A DNA stretch of 42,525 nucleotides from Paludibacteraceae bacterium (GTDB lineage Bacteria > Bacteroidota > Bacteroidia > Bacteroidales > Paludibacteraceae), in assembly GCA_017480285.1 (NCBI GenBank), contig JAFVAX010000029.1:1-42525 (forward strand), read 5' to 3'. The notes under the pieces were generated by a model. That model was not told the DNA's origin. It was given only the letters and a program-made list of their open reading frames with translations, and ran no database searches. A program made the translations under genes and the position numbers. Shown piece after piece: positions 41,819 to 42,525 of the stretch (positions within the stretch are counted from its first letter, which is position 1; each line of letters starts with the position of its first letter).

Positions 41819-42525
41819 ATGTATCAGTATATAGACGGAAATTTGGCGATAAGCGTGAACGACTGGACGGCAGCCGGTTTGACTTATGCGCAGTTTAATC
41901 ATGACAGTAAGTCGGGTTATTTGCAGATTGCGCGTCGTGGTATTAAGGGTAACACGTTGATATGGTTTGATAGTATTAAGCGTCCGGAGCGTATGCGTGC
42001 GATAGAGGCTGTGTTAGGTAAGGCTCATGCTGAGCGTTCGGGTATTTATTCGGTAGTTATGTCGGCTTCTGCTCGTGCGTTTTTCAGCGGTTATGTGAAG
42101 GCGGATGGTAGTCGTTTGGATGCTCGTCAGATAAATGAATATACGATGAAGGCGAGTTTGTTTGAGGCTATGCGTAGTGGTTTGGAGAAGCAGCAGTCGG
42201 TTCGTGCTGCTGCGGGCAAGCGTTTGCAGAAGGGTGAGTGGCTGAAACAGATGTTGGTATGGTGGCAGCGTGAGTGCGAGAATGAGGGTGGTTCGGCTTA
42301 TGGTGTGGTTCGTTCTTATACTAATACTCGTAGTCTTGAAAGGGCTTTTCAGCAGTTTTTAAGTGAGGGTTACGGTTCGTTGATACATAAGGGTATTGGT
42401 AGTGATAATGCTCGTAAGGTGAGTCGCAGTCTGAAGAACCTGTTGGTTGCGTTGTACAGGATGAATGATAAGCCTTTTGCGAGTCGTGTGTTGGAGTTGT
42501 ACCGTGAGTTTATGAGTGGCACAAC
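41819..42525 (+). CDS. Large early prophage protein, probably the N-terminal part of the transposase (partial)
   Basis: The frame is open from the ATG at 41819 to the window end (235 complete residues). It begins MYQYIDGNLAISVNDWTAAG and is basic and helical (RAAAGKRLQKGEWLKQMLVW, RKVSRSLKNLLVALYR). No DDE motif is visible yet; in MuA-type transposases the catalytic core lies further in. The assignment rests mainly on gene order: first large gene after the Ner-like gene and small early genes in a Mu-like prophage. It could be another early DNA-binding protein. Confidence 0.55.
   Translation, partial: MYQYIDGNLAISVNDWTAAGLTYAQFNHDSKSGYLQIARRGIKGNTLIWFDSIKRPERMRAIEAVLGKAHAERSGIYSVVMSASARAFFSGYVKADGSRLDARQINEYTMKASLFEAMRSGLEKQQSVRAAAGKRLQKGEWLKQMLVWWQRECENEGGSAYGVVRSYTNTRSLERAFQQFLSEGYGSLIHKGIGSDNARKVSRSLKNLLVALYRMNDKPFASRVLELYREFMSGT

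Larger units (their letters stand above)
38467..42525 (+). mobile_element. Left part of a Mu-like transposable prophage (continues past window)
   Basis: The order is as in Mu: end repeats, a non-coding end zone with terminators, a self-cleaving repressor on the minus strand, an operator region, a divergent Ner/Cro-like gene, small genes and a large gene in the transposase position. The putative end is TGAAAAGTACAATT at 38467, directly abutting a broken host gene. From 38467 to 39423 (957 bp) I see no real gene. Codon usage in the early genes (frequent CGT, GGT, TTG, GCG) differs from the host genes to the left. The right end and target duplication are outside the window. Confidence 0.7.

Overview
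The window is from a Bacteroidota genome, most likely an uncultured gut or rumen member of the Bacteroidales. The evidence is: several promoters of the Bacteroidota type (TTTG, about 20 nt, TAnnTTTG); very large secreted proteins built from FN3, Ig-like and InlB/Listeria-Bacteroides repeats that end in type IX secretion (T9SS)-like C-terminal domains; a BspA-type leucine-rich-repeat protein; and near absence of Shine-Dalgarno sites. I cannot name a genus.

Layout. 1-1157 (minus) is the start of a secreted repeat protein that runs off the left edge. 1259-16232 (plus) is a three-gene cassette: a 3984-aa adhesin-like protein, a small protein with a signal peptide and a C-terminal membrane anchor, and a 776-aa secreted protein with four tandem chitobiase-type repeats. 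17976-25300 (minus) is a second cassette with the same gene order (1765-aa adhesin, small anchored protein, 438-aa secreted protein), pointing at the first. Both intergenic spacers are conserved between the cassettes and are built from 9-nt periodic arrays. Between the two convergent cassettes sits a serine recombinase gene (16752-17639), bracketed by a near-perfect inverted copy of a dispersed hairpin repeat.

25301-28511 holds a STAND/AAA-type ATPase and a Bro-N (phage antirepressor/DinD-like) protein. The ATPase is framed by 35-bp direct repeats, the Bro-N gene by two pairs of direct repeats in the same order, and both together by a 34-bp perfect inverted repeat. 28512-33698 (minus) is a 1728-aa adhesin ORF lacking both a signal peptide and a sorting domain, so it looks truncated at both ends. 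33863-37783 (plus) encodes a membrane TPR/AraC-type regulator, a BspA-like LRR protein and a small two-TM protein. rpsO follows on the minus strand, then the 3' remnant of a formylglycine-generating-enzyme-like gene.

That remnant ends at about 38466, exactly where two 18-nt repeats typical of a transposable phage end begin. From there to the right edge the window looks like the left end of a Mu-like prophage: terminators, an S24-type self-cleaving repressor (minus), an operator region, a divergent Ner/Cro-like small gene, four small early genes and the start of a large protein in the transposase position.

The most distinctive feature is the pair of convergent cassettes with near-identical, 9-nt-periodic spacers around a serine recombinase. 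This arrangement could exchange or invert surface-protein modules. That is inference: no rearranged form is visible in one sequence.
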